Assembly (NCBI GenBank): GCA_966211965.1
Contig: CBIHON010000001.1
Span: 248,001-312,000 of the forward strand
DNA from: CBIHON01 sp966211965
GTDB lineage: Bacteria > Pseudomonadota > Gammaproteobacteria > Burkholderiales > Burkholderiaceae_D
Length of the DNA stretch: 64,000 nucleotides
Reading direction: 5' to 3'
A program made the translations under genes and the position numbers. Positions 51,936 through 60,748 of the stretch are shown one piece after another. The first letter of the stretch is position 1. Every line of letters starts with the position of its first letter. The notes below the pieces were generated by a model. That model saw only the letters and a program-made list of their open reading frames with translations. It was not told the origin of the DNA and made no database searches.

Positions 51936-53767
51936 TAAAACTCTTCCCATTCGCTCCCTGAAACCGGCTTCGCGTTGGCGACTTTGCCGACCTGGGCATT
52001 ATTATTGTTGGCTGCGATTTTGCGGGGCGCCGCCTTGCTGACACGTTGCACTGCGGCCGCATTGGGAACCGGCACCATCGGCTGCGCCGCGGCGCCGTCA
52101 AGCTTGAATATGCTGACGACTTGCGTGAGGTTGTCGGTCTGGGTTTGCAGGGATTCGGACGCAGTTGCCGCTGCCTCGACCAATGCCACGTTCTGCTGCG
52201 TGACTTCATCCATCTGATTGATGGCCTGGTTGATTTGTTCGATGCCCGCTGTTTGTTCCTGGCTCGCAGCGGTAATCTCGCCCATGATGTCGGTCACCCG
52301 TTTGACGCTGGCGACAATTTCATCCATGGTCGTACCGGCCTGGTCGACCAGCTTGGCGCCGGCATCGACTTTTTCGACCGAGTCGCCGATCAGGGTCTTG
52401 ATTTCCTTCGCGGCGCCTGCCGAGCGCTGCGCCAGGTTGCGCACCTCGGCTGCCACCACGGCAAAGCCGCGCCCCTGTTCGCCGGCACGCGCGGCTTCCA
52501 CCGCCGCATTCAAGGCCAGGATATTGGTCTGGAAGGCAATGCCGTCGATCACACCGATGATGTCGACGATCTTTTTCGCCGAGTCATTGATCGATCCCAT
52601 CGTCTCGACGACTTGCGACACGACCGCGCCGCCTTTGAGCGCGATTTCGGATGCCGACTGGGCCAATTGATTTGCCTGACGCGCATTATCGGCATTCTGC
52701 TTGACGGTGCCGGTCAGTTCCTCCATCGAGGAGGCGGTCTTTTCCAGCGAATCGGCCTGTTGTTCGGTGCGCGAAGACAAGTCCATATTGCCCGATGAGA
52801 TCTGCTCGGAAGCGGCGGCGATGGTTTGGGTGCCGTGTCGCACCTGCCCGACTATCCGGGCGAAATCGTCACGCATCGCCTTCACGGCGAAGATCAAACT
52901 TGATTTGTCGCGGTCCTTGACGTCAATGTCAACGCCAAGGTCGCCGGCCGCGATTTTCCCGACGATGGCATTCACATAGGATGGCTCGCCTCCCAACTGG
53001 CTATCAATGCGGCGGTACACGAAGAGCAACAGCGCGAGCGCGGCAACGAGCGAAAGCGCCAGCAAAGTAGCGGCTATCATGAATGCGTTGCGTGATGCGC
53101 TCGCCGCCTGGGTCACCGCAATGCCGGTCCTGGCATCGAGCAATTCGAAAAACTCGTCGACCGGCTTCATGATCTTGGCCTTGAACTTGTGATAGTCGTC
53201 GCCATGCATGAGTTTGCGCGCCATCTCCATATCGGGATCGGCCTTCTTGGTGAATTTCCCGCTGCCATCGTCGAACAAGCCTTTGACCGCATTCATGGCG
53301 ATCACTTCCGTATTCACCAGCGCATCCGAGTTGGCTTGGGCCTCCTTCAGTTTTGCAAATTCCTGCTCCGAAAAATTTGCCTTCTTCATTAAATCCTGAA
53401 GCGAGATCGTCTCGCCGTCAGCGCGCGGCTTGGCGGTACCGGCCGCGACGAAGTCCCAGTAAATCCGCTCGTAATGAAGCGGACGCGGCTTCTTGCCGTT
53501 GCGGATATCGAGGATATCCATGTATTGCTGCTCGTATTTTGCATCTCCGGTGACCACGTAGGTACGCGCCAGGCGGGTGAGGTCGTCCGAACTTTGGCGC
53601 AACTCGTCGGCGAGAAGATAGGAGTTGTAGCGGGCATCGGCGGCATCGATCAATTGCGATTGCATGCGGGCGATGTTGAATAAAGAGGCAATAAATAGTA
53701 CGGATAATATGACGCAAGCAATAAAGATGGAAACGAAAAGCTTTTTGAGCGTTAATGCGTTTTTCAT
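51935..53767 (-). CDS. Methyl-accepting chemotaxis protein
   Basis: A 610-residue inner-membrane chemoreceptor. TM1 (about residues 8-33, LFVSIFIACVILSVLFIASL) and TM2 (AFMIAATLLALSLVAALALL) flank a periplasmic domain of some 190 residues. A HAMP-like region and a long signalling coiled coil follow, with the hairpin tip GIAFQTNILALNAAVEAARA. The C-terminus ends SEWEEF, resembling the xWxxF pentapeptide that tethers CheR and CheB. The frame is open far upstream, but the ATG at 53767 starts TM1. It lies opposite to the genes on both sides and splits the AAA+ and radical SAM genes. Confidence 0.95.
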   Translation of the reverse strand: MKNALTLKKLFVSIFIACVILSVLFIASLFNIARMQSQLIDAADARYNSYLLADELRQSSDDLTRLARTYVVTGDAKYEQQYMDILDIRNGKKPRPLHYERIYWDFVAAGTAKPRADGETISLQDLMKKANFSEQEFAKLKEAQANSDALVNTEVIAMNAVKGLFDDGSGKFTKKADPDMEMARKLMHGDDYHKFKAKIMKPVDEFFELLDARTGIAVTQAASASRNAFMIAATLLALSLVAALALLLFVYRRIDSQLGGEPSYVNAIVGKIAAGDLGVDIDVKDRDKSSLIFAVKAMRDDFARIVGQVRHGTQTIAAASEQISSGNMDLSSRTEQQADSLEKTASSMEELTGTVKQNADNARQANQLAQSASEIALKGGAVVSQVVETMGSINDSAKKIVDIIGVIDGIAFQTNILALNAAVEAARAGEQGRGFAVVAAEVRNLAQRSAGAAKEIKTLIGDSVEKVDAGAKLVDQAGTTMDEIVASVKRVTDIMGEITAASQEQTAGIEQINQAINQMDEVTQQNVALVEAAATASESLQTQTDNLTQVVSIFKLDGAAAQPMVPVPNAAAVQRVSKAAPRKIAANNNNAQVGKVANAKPVSGSEWEEF

Positions 53768-53965
53768 GTTGCTCCCTGTGGTGATATTTTGGGAATCACT
53801 GTCTTTTGTACAACACCGTCCTGAATATGCCGCAGACATAACAATGCAACATAAATATTTTGATGTAAAGAAATTGAACGATCTGTGTGCGGGGCGGACC
53901 TCCGCCCAAAAGGCTGGTTCATGTATTTCCATCGACTGCCCGCCAGGGATTAATATGTCGTGCAT

Positions 53966-54622
53966 ATGAAAATCGCAATCAACAAAGCCCACTTCCCGGT
54001 CACAGTGCTCGGCCCCGGCCGGCGCATCGGCATCTGGGTGCAAGGCTGCAGCATCGGCTGCAAAGGCTGCGTTTCGCAAGACACCTGGCCGCGCGATCCT
54101 GGCCGTGAAATGACGGTGGCCAAGCTGATCGCCTGGTGCAAGCAAACCAGCGCCGGCGCTTTCGACGGCGTGACGATTTCCGGCGGCGAACCGTTTGAGC
54201 AGCCCAAGGCGCTGGATGCATTGCTCGATGGCTTGCACCATTGGCGCGCCAGCGGCGGGCCGGATTTCGACATCCTGTGCTACAGCGGCTATCCGCTGGC
54301 GACGCTGCAGAAAAAGCATGCGCGCCTGCTCGCCAAACTCGATGCACTGATTCCGGAACCCTTCATCGATGCCAAGCCGATCACCCATCTCTGGCGCGGC
54401 TCGTCCAATCAATCGCTGGTGCTGCTTTCGGATCGCGGCCGCGCGCGCTATGCCGAATTCGTTGATGCGCCCATAGACGGCACAGCCAAGCGCATCCAGG
54501 CCATGGTCGATGGCGAACGGGTCTGGTACGTCGGCATTCCCGGACGCGGCGACATGGCGGCGCTGGAAGCCTCATGCAAGGAACGCGGCGTGGAATTTGG
54601 CCAGGTCTCCTGGAGGCAGTAG
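53966..54622 (+). CDS. NrdG-like single-cluster radical SAM protein
   Basis: A 218-residue radical SAM protein with only the core barrel. The cluster motif is CSIGCKGC (Cys28, Cys32, Cys35) after GPGRRIGIWVQG, and the SAM-binding SGGEPFEQP lies near residue 72. PDFDILCYSGYPLATLQ follows. It resembles anaerobic ribonucleotide reductase activases (NrdG), but no nrdD is near. The C-terminal region (GRGDMAALEASCKERGVEFG) replaces the usual NrdG end. A GTG at 53960 has AGGGA at a better distance and may be the true start. The kinase gene follows with no gap, so the two are probably co-expressed. Confidence 0.87.
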   Translation: MKIAINKAHFPVTVLGPGRRIGIWVQGCSIGCKGCVSQDTWPRDPGREMTVAKLIAWCKQTSAGAFDGVTISGGEPFEQPKALDALLDGLHHWRASGGPDFDILCYSGYPLATLQKKHARLLAKLDALIPEPFIDAKPITHLWRGSSNQSLVLLSDRGRARYAEFVDAPIDGTAKRIQAMVDGERVWYVGIPGRGDMAALEASCKERGVEFGQVSWRQ

Positions 54623-56977
54623 GTGAGCGCGGATTACATTCGCCGCTGTCCGGCCTGCGGCGCCGAGAACGCGCCGCAGGTCATGCGCTGCGCCTGCGGC
54701 GCCTTGCTGGCCGGGGTCGATCTGGTCAGCAAGCAAGCGGAACCGGTTGCCGCGAGTCCGGCGGCCCCCTCCGAACCCATCGCCGCCGGCGCGATCTGTC
54801 CTTACGAAGACTGCGGCCAAGCCAATCCGCCCGGCGGCGACGCCTGCCTGTACTGCAACCGCCCGCTGGCCGATACAGCGCTGTCGCGCCCGGCCCAATT
54901 GCAAAGCCTGGTCAGCCTGCCGGCCGCGCTCAAGAATCAATACCGCATCGTCAAACCATTGCCGGTCCAGGGCGGCGAAGCGGAACTGCTGCTGGTCGAG
55001 GATTTTTCCGGCGGGCCGGAGCGCGTGGCAAAGATTTACCGCCACGGCCTCCAGCCACGGCCCGACGTACAGGAACGCATCGCCCGCATCGACCCCGCGC
55101 ATCGGGTTGAGGTGCTGGCCTTCGGCGTGTCGGACGGACATGCCTATGAGCTGATGGAATTCTGCGCGCACGGTTCGCTGCGCCAATACATGAACGGCCC
55201 GCTCGCGACGGGCCTGCTGCTGGTGCTGGTGCGCGAGATCGCCTCCGCGCTGGCCGGGGTGCATGCGGCCGGCCTGCTGCATCGCGACCTCAAGCCGGAA
55301 AACATCCTGGTGCGCAGCGGCCAGCCGCTCGACCTGGTGCTGACCGACTTCGGCATCGCTTCCGTACTCGATGCAACGCAGCGCTTCACCGGCACCGCGC
55401 GCACCCTGCCTTACGCCTCCCCGGAAAGCCTGTCCGGCGTGATCGACACCAAGGCCGATTACTGGGCGCTGGGCATGATCATCCTGGAATGCACGCTGGG
55501 CAAGCATCCGTTCAGCGGGCTGTCGGAAGCGGTGATCCTGCACCACCTCACCACGCGCAACATCGATCTCAGCGGCGTGACCGACCGCAAGATGCGCAAG
55601 CTGTTGCGCGGCCTGTTGCTGCGCGATCCGAAAACGCGCTGGGGCATCGATGAAATCACGCGCTGGCTGGCTGACGATCCCAGCCTGGCGGAGCCGGCGG
55701 AACAGGGCGTGGGCAGCGGCTTTCGCGAACCCTACCACGCCGGCAAGGAAATCTGCCACACGACCGAACAACTGGCTGTGGCGCTCGCGCGCAACTGGCG
55801 CGAAGGCGTGGCCGACATCGCCAACGGCCTGCTGCTGTCCTGGTTCCGTGACGTGCAAAAAGACCAGAACGCGGTGCGCCTGCTGCTCGAAATGCGGCAG
55901 GACAGCCGGATGTCGGTCGACCTGCAATTGCTCAAATTGATCCTGCATCTTGCGCCCGGCATCCCGCCTGTGTGGCGTGGCGAAACGGTTGAATTGCCGG
56001 CCATCCTGGCGCGCGCCAACCAAGCCTTGAAAGGCGATGCCGAAGCCGCTGCCTGGCTCGATCGCCTGTATCGGTACCGGGTGCTGGAAGCGTATGCCGA
56101 AGCCGGCAACCAAGCATGCGCCAGCATCGTGCAGAAATGGAACCGGGCCTGCGACCAGTTCGACGCGGCTTGGGATGAGGGGCTTGCGCTGATCAAGGCA
56201 AAAGCGCCGGCGCGCGGCCCCGGCGAGTACGTGAATTTCGATCAACTGGTCTATGGCAAGCATGATTGGGATCGGCCGAAGATGGCGGACATGCACGCGC
56301 GGCTGCTGGCGATTGCCTACGATCCGCAATGGGCGGAACGCCTGCGCCAGCGCTTGAGCGCGGAAATGGCGGGCCTGGTGGCGCACTGCCCGTGGCTGGT
56401 CGATCTGGGCGACACCCAATCGCTGGATGCAGCCGCGCTATTGGTGCTCGAATCGCTGATGCCGGAAGCGAAAAAAGCGGCCGAGCGGCAGAGCAAGGCC
56501 GAGGACGGGCAACGCGAGAACGAAAACCGGGAAAGCGCGGCAGTGAAGGGCGAACTCCAGGCCGCGCTTGCGGCCATCCGCGGTGCGGCCGAGAGTAGCA
56601 TGCCGATACCGCTGGATTGCGCCGAACTCAGGGCCAGCCTGGATCTTTACTTCATCCTGCTGGCGCGGATCAAGGCTTCCGGACGTTCCGACCTGGAATG
56701 GCAGGAAATCCGCAGAGCCGCGATCCGCCCCGAGCGCGTGGCAACGCAAATGCTGGCGCTGAACGACGAGCTGGCCGAACATCGCGCTGAAAATGCCGGC
56801 TGGCTGAGTCCGCCAGCCTTGGGTTTCGCGGCGCTGCTGATGATATTGCTGCCGGCTTTTTTGGGCCGGCAAATCGTCTACCTGCTGGGGGCGATTGCAG
56901 CCGGATTGCTGACGTGGCGCTTGCAGCCTTCCTTTTCGATGATGCGCCGGATCAAGGAATTAGCGGACAGGCTTTAG
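54623..56977 (+). CDS. Zinc-ribbon Ser/Thr protein kinase with C-terminal membrane anchor
   Basis: A 784-residue protein starting at GTG with GGAGG upstream, directly after the radical SAM stop. Two zinc ribbons open it (Cys9, 12, 23, 25 and Cys59, 64, 75, 78). The Hanks-type kinase domain (about residues 100-355) has Lys137 in VAKIYRHG, HRDLKPENIL (His220, Asp222), DFGIAS (Asp242) and PYASPESLSG, so it should be active, but the glycine loop is unusual (PVQGGEAELLL). A helical region of about 370 residues of unknown fold follows, then two hydrophobic segments near residues 730-768 and a short basic tail. The kinase domain would face the cytosol. Confidence 0.88.
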   Translation: MSADYIRRCPACGAENAPQVMRCACGALLAGVDLVSKQAEPVAASPAAPSEPIAAGAICPYEDCGQANPPGGDACLYCNRPLADTALSRPAQLQSLVSLPAALKNQYRIVKPLPVQGGEAELLLVEDFSGGPERVAKIYRHGLQPRPDVQERIARIDPAHRVEVLAFGVSDGHAYELMEFCAHGSLRQYMNGPLATGLLLVLVREIASALAGVHAAGLLHRDLKPENILVRSGQPLDLVLTDFGIASVLDATQRFTGTARTLPYASPESLSGVIDTKADYWALGMIILECTLGKHPFSGLSEAVILHHLTTRNIDLSGVTDRKMRKLLRGLLLRDPKTRWGIDEITRWLADDPSLAEPAEQGVGSGFREPYHAGKEICHTTEQLAVALARNWREGVADIANGLLLSWFRDVQKDQNAVRLLLEMRQDSRMSVDLQLLKLILHLAPGIPPVWRGETVELPAILARANQALKGDAEAAAWLDRLYRYRVLEAYAEAGNQACASIVQKWNRACDQFDAAWDEGLALIKAKAPARGPGEYVNFDQLVYGKHDWDRPKMADMHARLLAIAYDPQWAERLRQRLSAEMAGLVAHCPWLVDLGDTQSLDAAALLVLESLMPEAKKAAERQSKAEDGQRENENRESAAVKGELQAALAAIRGAAESSMPIPLDCAELRASLDLYFILLARIKASGRSDLEWQEIRRAAIRPERVATQMLALNDELAEHRAENAGWLSPPALGFAALLMILLPAFLGRQIVYLLGAIAAGLLTWRLQPSFSMMRRIKELADRL

Positions 56978-57140
56978 TATTTGTCATCCTGCCCGAAGCT
57001 CGCCACATGCCGTTCCGATGAAGAACCCGGATGAATTGGAATAAATATTTTTCAAACCTGCGAATCCATCGTGCTTCTCCGATCCTCTTAGCTGGGGAGG
57101 ATGTCCTCGACAACCATCAACAACCAGTAAGGAGCATGAA

Positions 57141-57344
57141 ATGCTATACGTGAAAAATGTCCCGGTATGGGAACGCCTGTTGCGCGCCATCGTTGCTATG
57201 GCCTTGGCGGCATATGCCGTACTCAATTTTGGCGGCGCCATGAGCTGGCTCCTGCTTGCCAGCGCAGCCAGCCTTGTCCTGACCGGCGTCTTCGGCTTTT
57301 GCCCCGCATGCGCCATGGTCGGCCGGCGCCTGGACAAGCGCTAA
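57141..57344 (+). CDS. DUF2892 small membrane protein
   Basis: A 67-residue protein: VKNVPVWERLLRAIVAMALA, a second hydrophobic helix (SWLLLASAASLVLTGVFGF) and CPACAMVGRRL. This is the DUF2892 pattern (YgaP-type membrane part), often linked to sulfur or thiol chemistry. AAGGAG lies six bases before the ATG. The stop overlaps the sigma factor start by one base (TAATG). Confidence 0.85.
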   Translation: MLYVKNVPVWERLLRAIVAMALAAYAVLNFGGAMSWLLLASAASLVLTGVFGFCPACAMVGRRLDKR

Positions 57345-57865
57345 TGGCACTCGACGAGCGCTATACGCCGCTGCTGCAAGCGGCGCACCTGGGCGACCCG
57401 GCCGCGCTGGACGATCTGCTGCGCGTGTGCCAGCCCGACATCCGGCGCTATGCGCAGCGGCATTGCATGGTCAGCGATGTCGATGATGCCGTGCAGGAAG
57501 CCATGCTGGTGCTGGCGCGGCGGCTGGCATCGCTGCGATCCCTGGCGGCCTTTTCCGGATGGCTGTTCCAGGTGGTGCAGCGCGAGTGCCGGCGGCTGGG
57601 GCGATACGCCTTGCGCTACGATTCCTACGACGAAGAAAAGCTGGAGAACTGGCTGGCAACGCATACCAACGAGACCCTGCGCCTGGAATTGGCCGGCGCG
57701 CTGGAAGCGCTGCCGGCGCATTATCGCGAGATCATCCTGATGCGCGATTTCAACGAGATGACCATCTCCGAAATGGCAGCGGCTCTCATGTTGACCCCGG
57801 CTGCGGTGAAGAGCCGGCTGCATCGGGCGCGGCAATTGACACGGGAGTATTTGCTGGGCGTTTGA
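57344..57865 (+). CDS. ECF-type sigma-70 family factor
   Basis: A 173-residue sigma factor. Region 2 includes DIRRYAQRHCMVSDVDDAVQ and LRSLAAFSGWLFQVVQRECR. Region 4 includes LPAHYREIILMRDFNEMTIS and LTPAAVKSRLHRARQLTREY. No anti-sigma gene follows. The upstream DUF2892 gene is translationally linked; its membrane product with a CPAC motif is unusual as a partner, so regulation is unclear. Confidence 0.88.
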   Translation: MALDERYTPLLQAAHLGDPAALDDLLRVCQPDIRRYAQRHCMVSDVDDAVQEAMLVLARRLASLRSLAAFSGWLFQVVQRECRRLGRYALRYDSYDEEKLENWLATHTNETLRLELAGALEALPAHYREIILMRDFNEMTISEMAAALMLTPAAVKSRLHRARQLTREYLLGV

Positions 57866-57977
57866 ATCATCGGATGCATGATCGATCTCGTTCATCCTCC
57901 CGCAGCACGGGAGCGCGTACCATCTTGAAACCAAGAACCATTGTGGCCTCGGCGACAAGGCTTTACCGAGCAGCGAC

Positions 57978-59810
57978 TCATGCACTTGCAGGCAGGCACA
58001 AGTGGAAGTGAAGCAGGGCGCGGAGCTTGGCGGGATTTATCGGCTTCGGAAACACATGAATATCCTTTTCAGACCTGACCGATGTGGGAACCAGAGAAAC
58101 ATTGCCGGTCATGATCGCTGCCGGAATATCCATCCCGAAGCGCGCGCGAATACATTGGATGCTGTCGAGTCCGTTGAATAAAGGCGCAAATTGAAAATCC
58201 ACCAGGAGGAATTTCGGTGCAGTCGCAAGGGTTTCCACGACTTGGGTGAGCGCTTCCCTTGTGGTCGCAGTGACTACTTCCGCGTTCCAATCCTGCAGCA
58301 GCGTTTTGACGGCGCTGACAACGGACGCATCGTCGTCCACAACCAAAATCAATTGCCCTGCAAGTGACAGGCCCAGATCTTTCTTTATAGCGGGCGCCGC
58401 ATCAAATTCCGCCATTTCCGAATATGGAAGGCGCAAGCTAAACACAGTGCCGCGATTGACCTGGGACCGGACGTCGGTAGCATGATTGAGCAGCAAGCTC
58501 ATGCGTTTTACTATGCCAAGTCCAAGTCCGATCCCTTCGCTCTGCTTGAGCGGATGCGATGCCGGGGACCGGCATTGATAAAAATCTTCGAAAATGTAAG
58601 GAAGTTCGTCAGCAGAAATGCCGGAGCCGGTATCGAACACCTGGATTCTGGCGATTCCCTGCTGCGCCGGCGCTCGACATGCAACCAGAATGCCCCCATG
58701 CTCCGTGTACTTTATGGCGTTCGAAATGAGATTGCGCAAGATCCGCTCGAACAAGACCTTGTCTGTGAGCAGCGCGCAATGCGGACCGCGGAAGCGCAGC
58801 TGCAAACCTTTCGCATCGCTTAAGGGTTTGAATTCCGCCTCCAGCTTTTCAAACAAGGAGAGGAGCGGCACCGCTTCGATCGTAACGGGGATTTGACCGC
58901 TTTCCAGTTTTGAGACATTCAAGACATCTTCAAAAAAAGATCCCAGGGATTCAAGCGCCTTTTCCATCTGGCGCAATGTGGATTGCACGTTCTCTTGTTT
59001 TACATTGAGTTGCAATGAGCCCTGCAGCAAGGACAACACCTGCAACGGCTGGCGCAGGTCATGACTGGCCGCCGTAAAGAAGCGCGACTTTGCCTGGCTT
59101 GCGGTCTCGACCTGATGCTTGGCCAGCATGAGTTCTTTGTTTTTGTCCTGCAATGCGCAAGCCAGTTCTTCGCTCACATAGCGCGCATAGAGTGCATCGA
59201 AACTTCGCTTGCTTTGCTGCACCATTAAAAAGAAGGATCCGCAAAAAAACAAGGTCACCATTGCCACGATGACGTAATCGGACTCGCTGCCGCGGTGGAA
59301 ATGCAAGCCCGCTATCGTCAGGTACATCGGGAGTACCAATGAACAGGCAAACTTGATGTCATCCCGTGAATAGTGTCCCATCAAGAACATGAAGCCGATC
59401 ATCATGATTAGAAAGAGATGCTCTCGCGGAAAACCAAAAGCGAACGCGTAGTAGGCATAGCACCAAAACAGCGTATTGAAGCCAGCAATGCAATGCGTAA
59501 AATATACCCAGCGATTGACCTGGTGAATGGGCACGCCGTGACGCTTGGTATACAGCGAGCCCCATAGTTCGAGTGCATTGTGTACTCCGATGAACAGGGC
59601 GAGCCACACGATCAAATGCAGGCGATTGGCATAGTTCCATGCCATCACGACAATCAGGCATTCGGCAGCGACTTGCACGATGAACTGGGTCTGGACCAGT
59701 GCCAGAAACTGGCGGACGGTTTCGGCGCGAGCCTTGGTTTTCAGTATTTGCTGCGTATTGGGCTGCAACAACTCTTCCGCCAAGGGAGCGGGATTGTATG
59801 AGTGGTTCAT
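57978..59810 (-). CDS. Membrane hybrid histidine kinase
   Basis: A 610-residue hybrid kinase. About six membrane helices occupy residues 40-200. HisKA has His250 in FFTAASHDLRQPLQVLSLL. The ATPase domain carries NLISNAIKYTEHGG, VFDTGSGISADELP and GIGLGLGIVKRM. A C-terminal receiver domain has Asp pair VVDDDASV and likely phosphoacceptor Asp538 in FLLVDFQF. The HDLRQPL box marks the group often paired with NarL-type regulators. The gene follows its regulator gene, overlapping as ATGA. Confidence 0.93.
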   Translation of the reverse strand: MNHSYNPAPLAEELLQPNTQQILKTKARAETVRQFLALVQTQFIVQVAAECLIVVMAWNYANRLHLIVWLALFIGVHNALELWGSLYTKRHGVPIHQVNRWVYFTHCIAGFNTLFWCYAYYAFAFGFPREHLFLIMMIGFMFLMGHYSRDDIKFACSLVLPMYLTIAGLHFHRGSESDYVIVAMVTLFFCGSFFLMVQQSKRSFDALYARYVSEELACALQDKNKELMLAKHQVETASQAKSRFFTAASHDLRQPLQVLSLLQGSLQLNVKQENVQSTLRQMEKALESLGSFFEDVLNVSKLESGQIPVTIEAVPLLSLFEKLEAEFKPLSDAKGLQLRFRGPHCALLTDKVLFERILRNLISNAIKYTEHGGILVACRAPAQQGIARIQVFDTGSGISADELPYIFEDFYQCRSPASHPLKQSEGIGLGLGIVKRMSLLLNHATDVRSQVNRGTVFSLRLPYSEMAEFDAAPAIKKDLGLSLAGQLILVVDDDASVVSAVKTLLQDWNAEVVTATTREALTQVVETLATAPKFLLVDFQFAPLFNGLDSIQCIRARFGMDIPAAIMTGNVSLVPTSVRSEKDIHVFPKPINPAKLRALLHFHLCLPASA

Positions 59811-60445
59811 ATCAAGATATCCGATTGCATGGCATCGCGTAAAAATCTGGAAGCGGCCTGGGTGCGGTTGGTGACATCCAGTTTCTTCATGATGTGCGCC
59901 ACATGCACCCTGATGGTGTTTTCAGAAACATCAAGCTGCTCGGCGATGCGTTTATTGGAATGGCCTAAGGCAAGAAAAGGCAAAATCTCTTTTTCGCGCG
60001 GCGTCAGGTCGGGTTCGATGGCATCGTTTTTTTGCGAACGATTACTTACCTCGGCGCGCAATCCAAAGATCTCTGGCGGAATATATGTTCCCCCTGCCAG
60101 CACGAGCGCCATGGCTTGCCGCAGGACCGTGAGTTCCGCACTTTTGATGACAAACCCGGCCGCGCCGAATTCTATTACCTGTTTGATTTCCGCCGGATCG
60201 GTATTGCCCGACAGAATTAGTATTGGTGTCGCCGGGGCGGCGGCGCGTAGTCGGCACAGTCCCTGTGTCCCGCTACTGTCCGGTAATTTCAAGTCAAGCA
60301 AGATTAAATCGATATCGGGATGCCCTTCGATATGTTCCAAGCTTTGCCGCAAGGAATTTGCCAGCAGGCAATGACTTTCTTTTCCCATCTCTGCTTCAAG
60401 CGCCTTCAAGACGAGCGGGTGGTCATCCACAATTAAATATTTCAT
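59807..60445 (-). CDS. NarL/FixJ-type response regulator
   Basis: A 212-residue regulator. The receiver domain has YLIVDDHPLVLKALE, phosphoacceptor Asp51 in LILLDLKLPDSSG and lysine in GFVIKSAEL. The C-terminal LuxR-type helix-turn-helix is DLTPREKEILPFLALGHSNK plus SENTIRVHVAHIMKKL. It precedes the hybrid kinase on one transcript and is divergent from the large secreted protein, a plausible target. Confidence 0.94.
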   Translation of the reverse strand: MKYLIVDDHPLVLKALEAEMGKESHCLLANSLRQSLEHIEGHPDIDLILLDLKLPDSSGTQGLCRLRAAAPATPILILSGNTDPAEIKQVIEFGAAGFVIKSAELTVLRQAMALVLAGGTYIPPEIFGLRAEVSNRSQKNDAIEPDLTPREKEILPFLALGHSNKRIAEQLDVSENTIRVHVAHIMKKLDVTNRTQAASRFLRDAMQSDILI

Positions 60446-60748
60446 AAATTTCTTGCTGAAGAAAAAACGGAGGAGGCCTCAAAGCCCGTAGTCCATTTGA
60501 ACTACTTGCTTCAGGCATCTAGTCTCGACGGGTAATATTTTTACAACAGTTACTAAGTTATAGTCTTTGCAACAAATTATGCCAAATGGCAGTTTGTTCA
60601 CATGGATTACACATGATCCAAGGAAAGCGTTATTGTCCCTCCATATGCTTGGTATATTGCAGAAAAAACAAATCATATTGTTAATTCTTGTAAAAAACAT
60701 CAAAAATATGGACAACTATTTAATTTCTGTAATTTCGGGAGAGTATTA
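60446..60748. other. AT-rich divergent regulatory region
   Basis: This 303-base gap is much richer in A and T than the coding DNA around it. It contains an imperfect palindrome at 60571-60598 (AACAAA, GCCA, TGGC, TTTGTT). No gene is supported. It probably holds promoters of the response regulator and the large secreted protein. Confidence 0.5.

Noticed and set aside
53768..54412. Upstream extension of the chemoreceptor frame
   Set aside because: It overlaps the radical SAM gene antisense; the first membrane helix begins at the ATG at 53767.
54572..56419. 615-codon open frame on the minus strand opposite the kinase gene
   Set aside because: Antisense shadow; the plus-strand kinase motifs are unambiguous.
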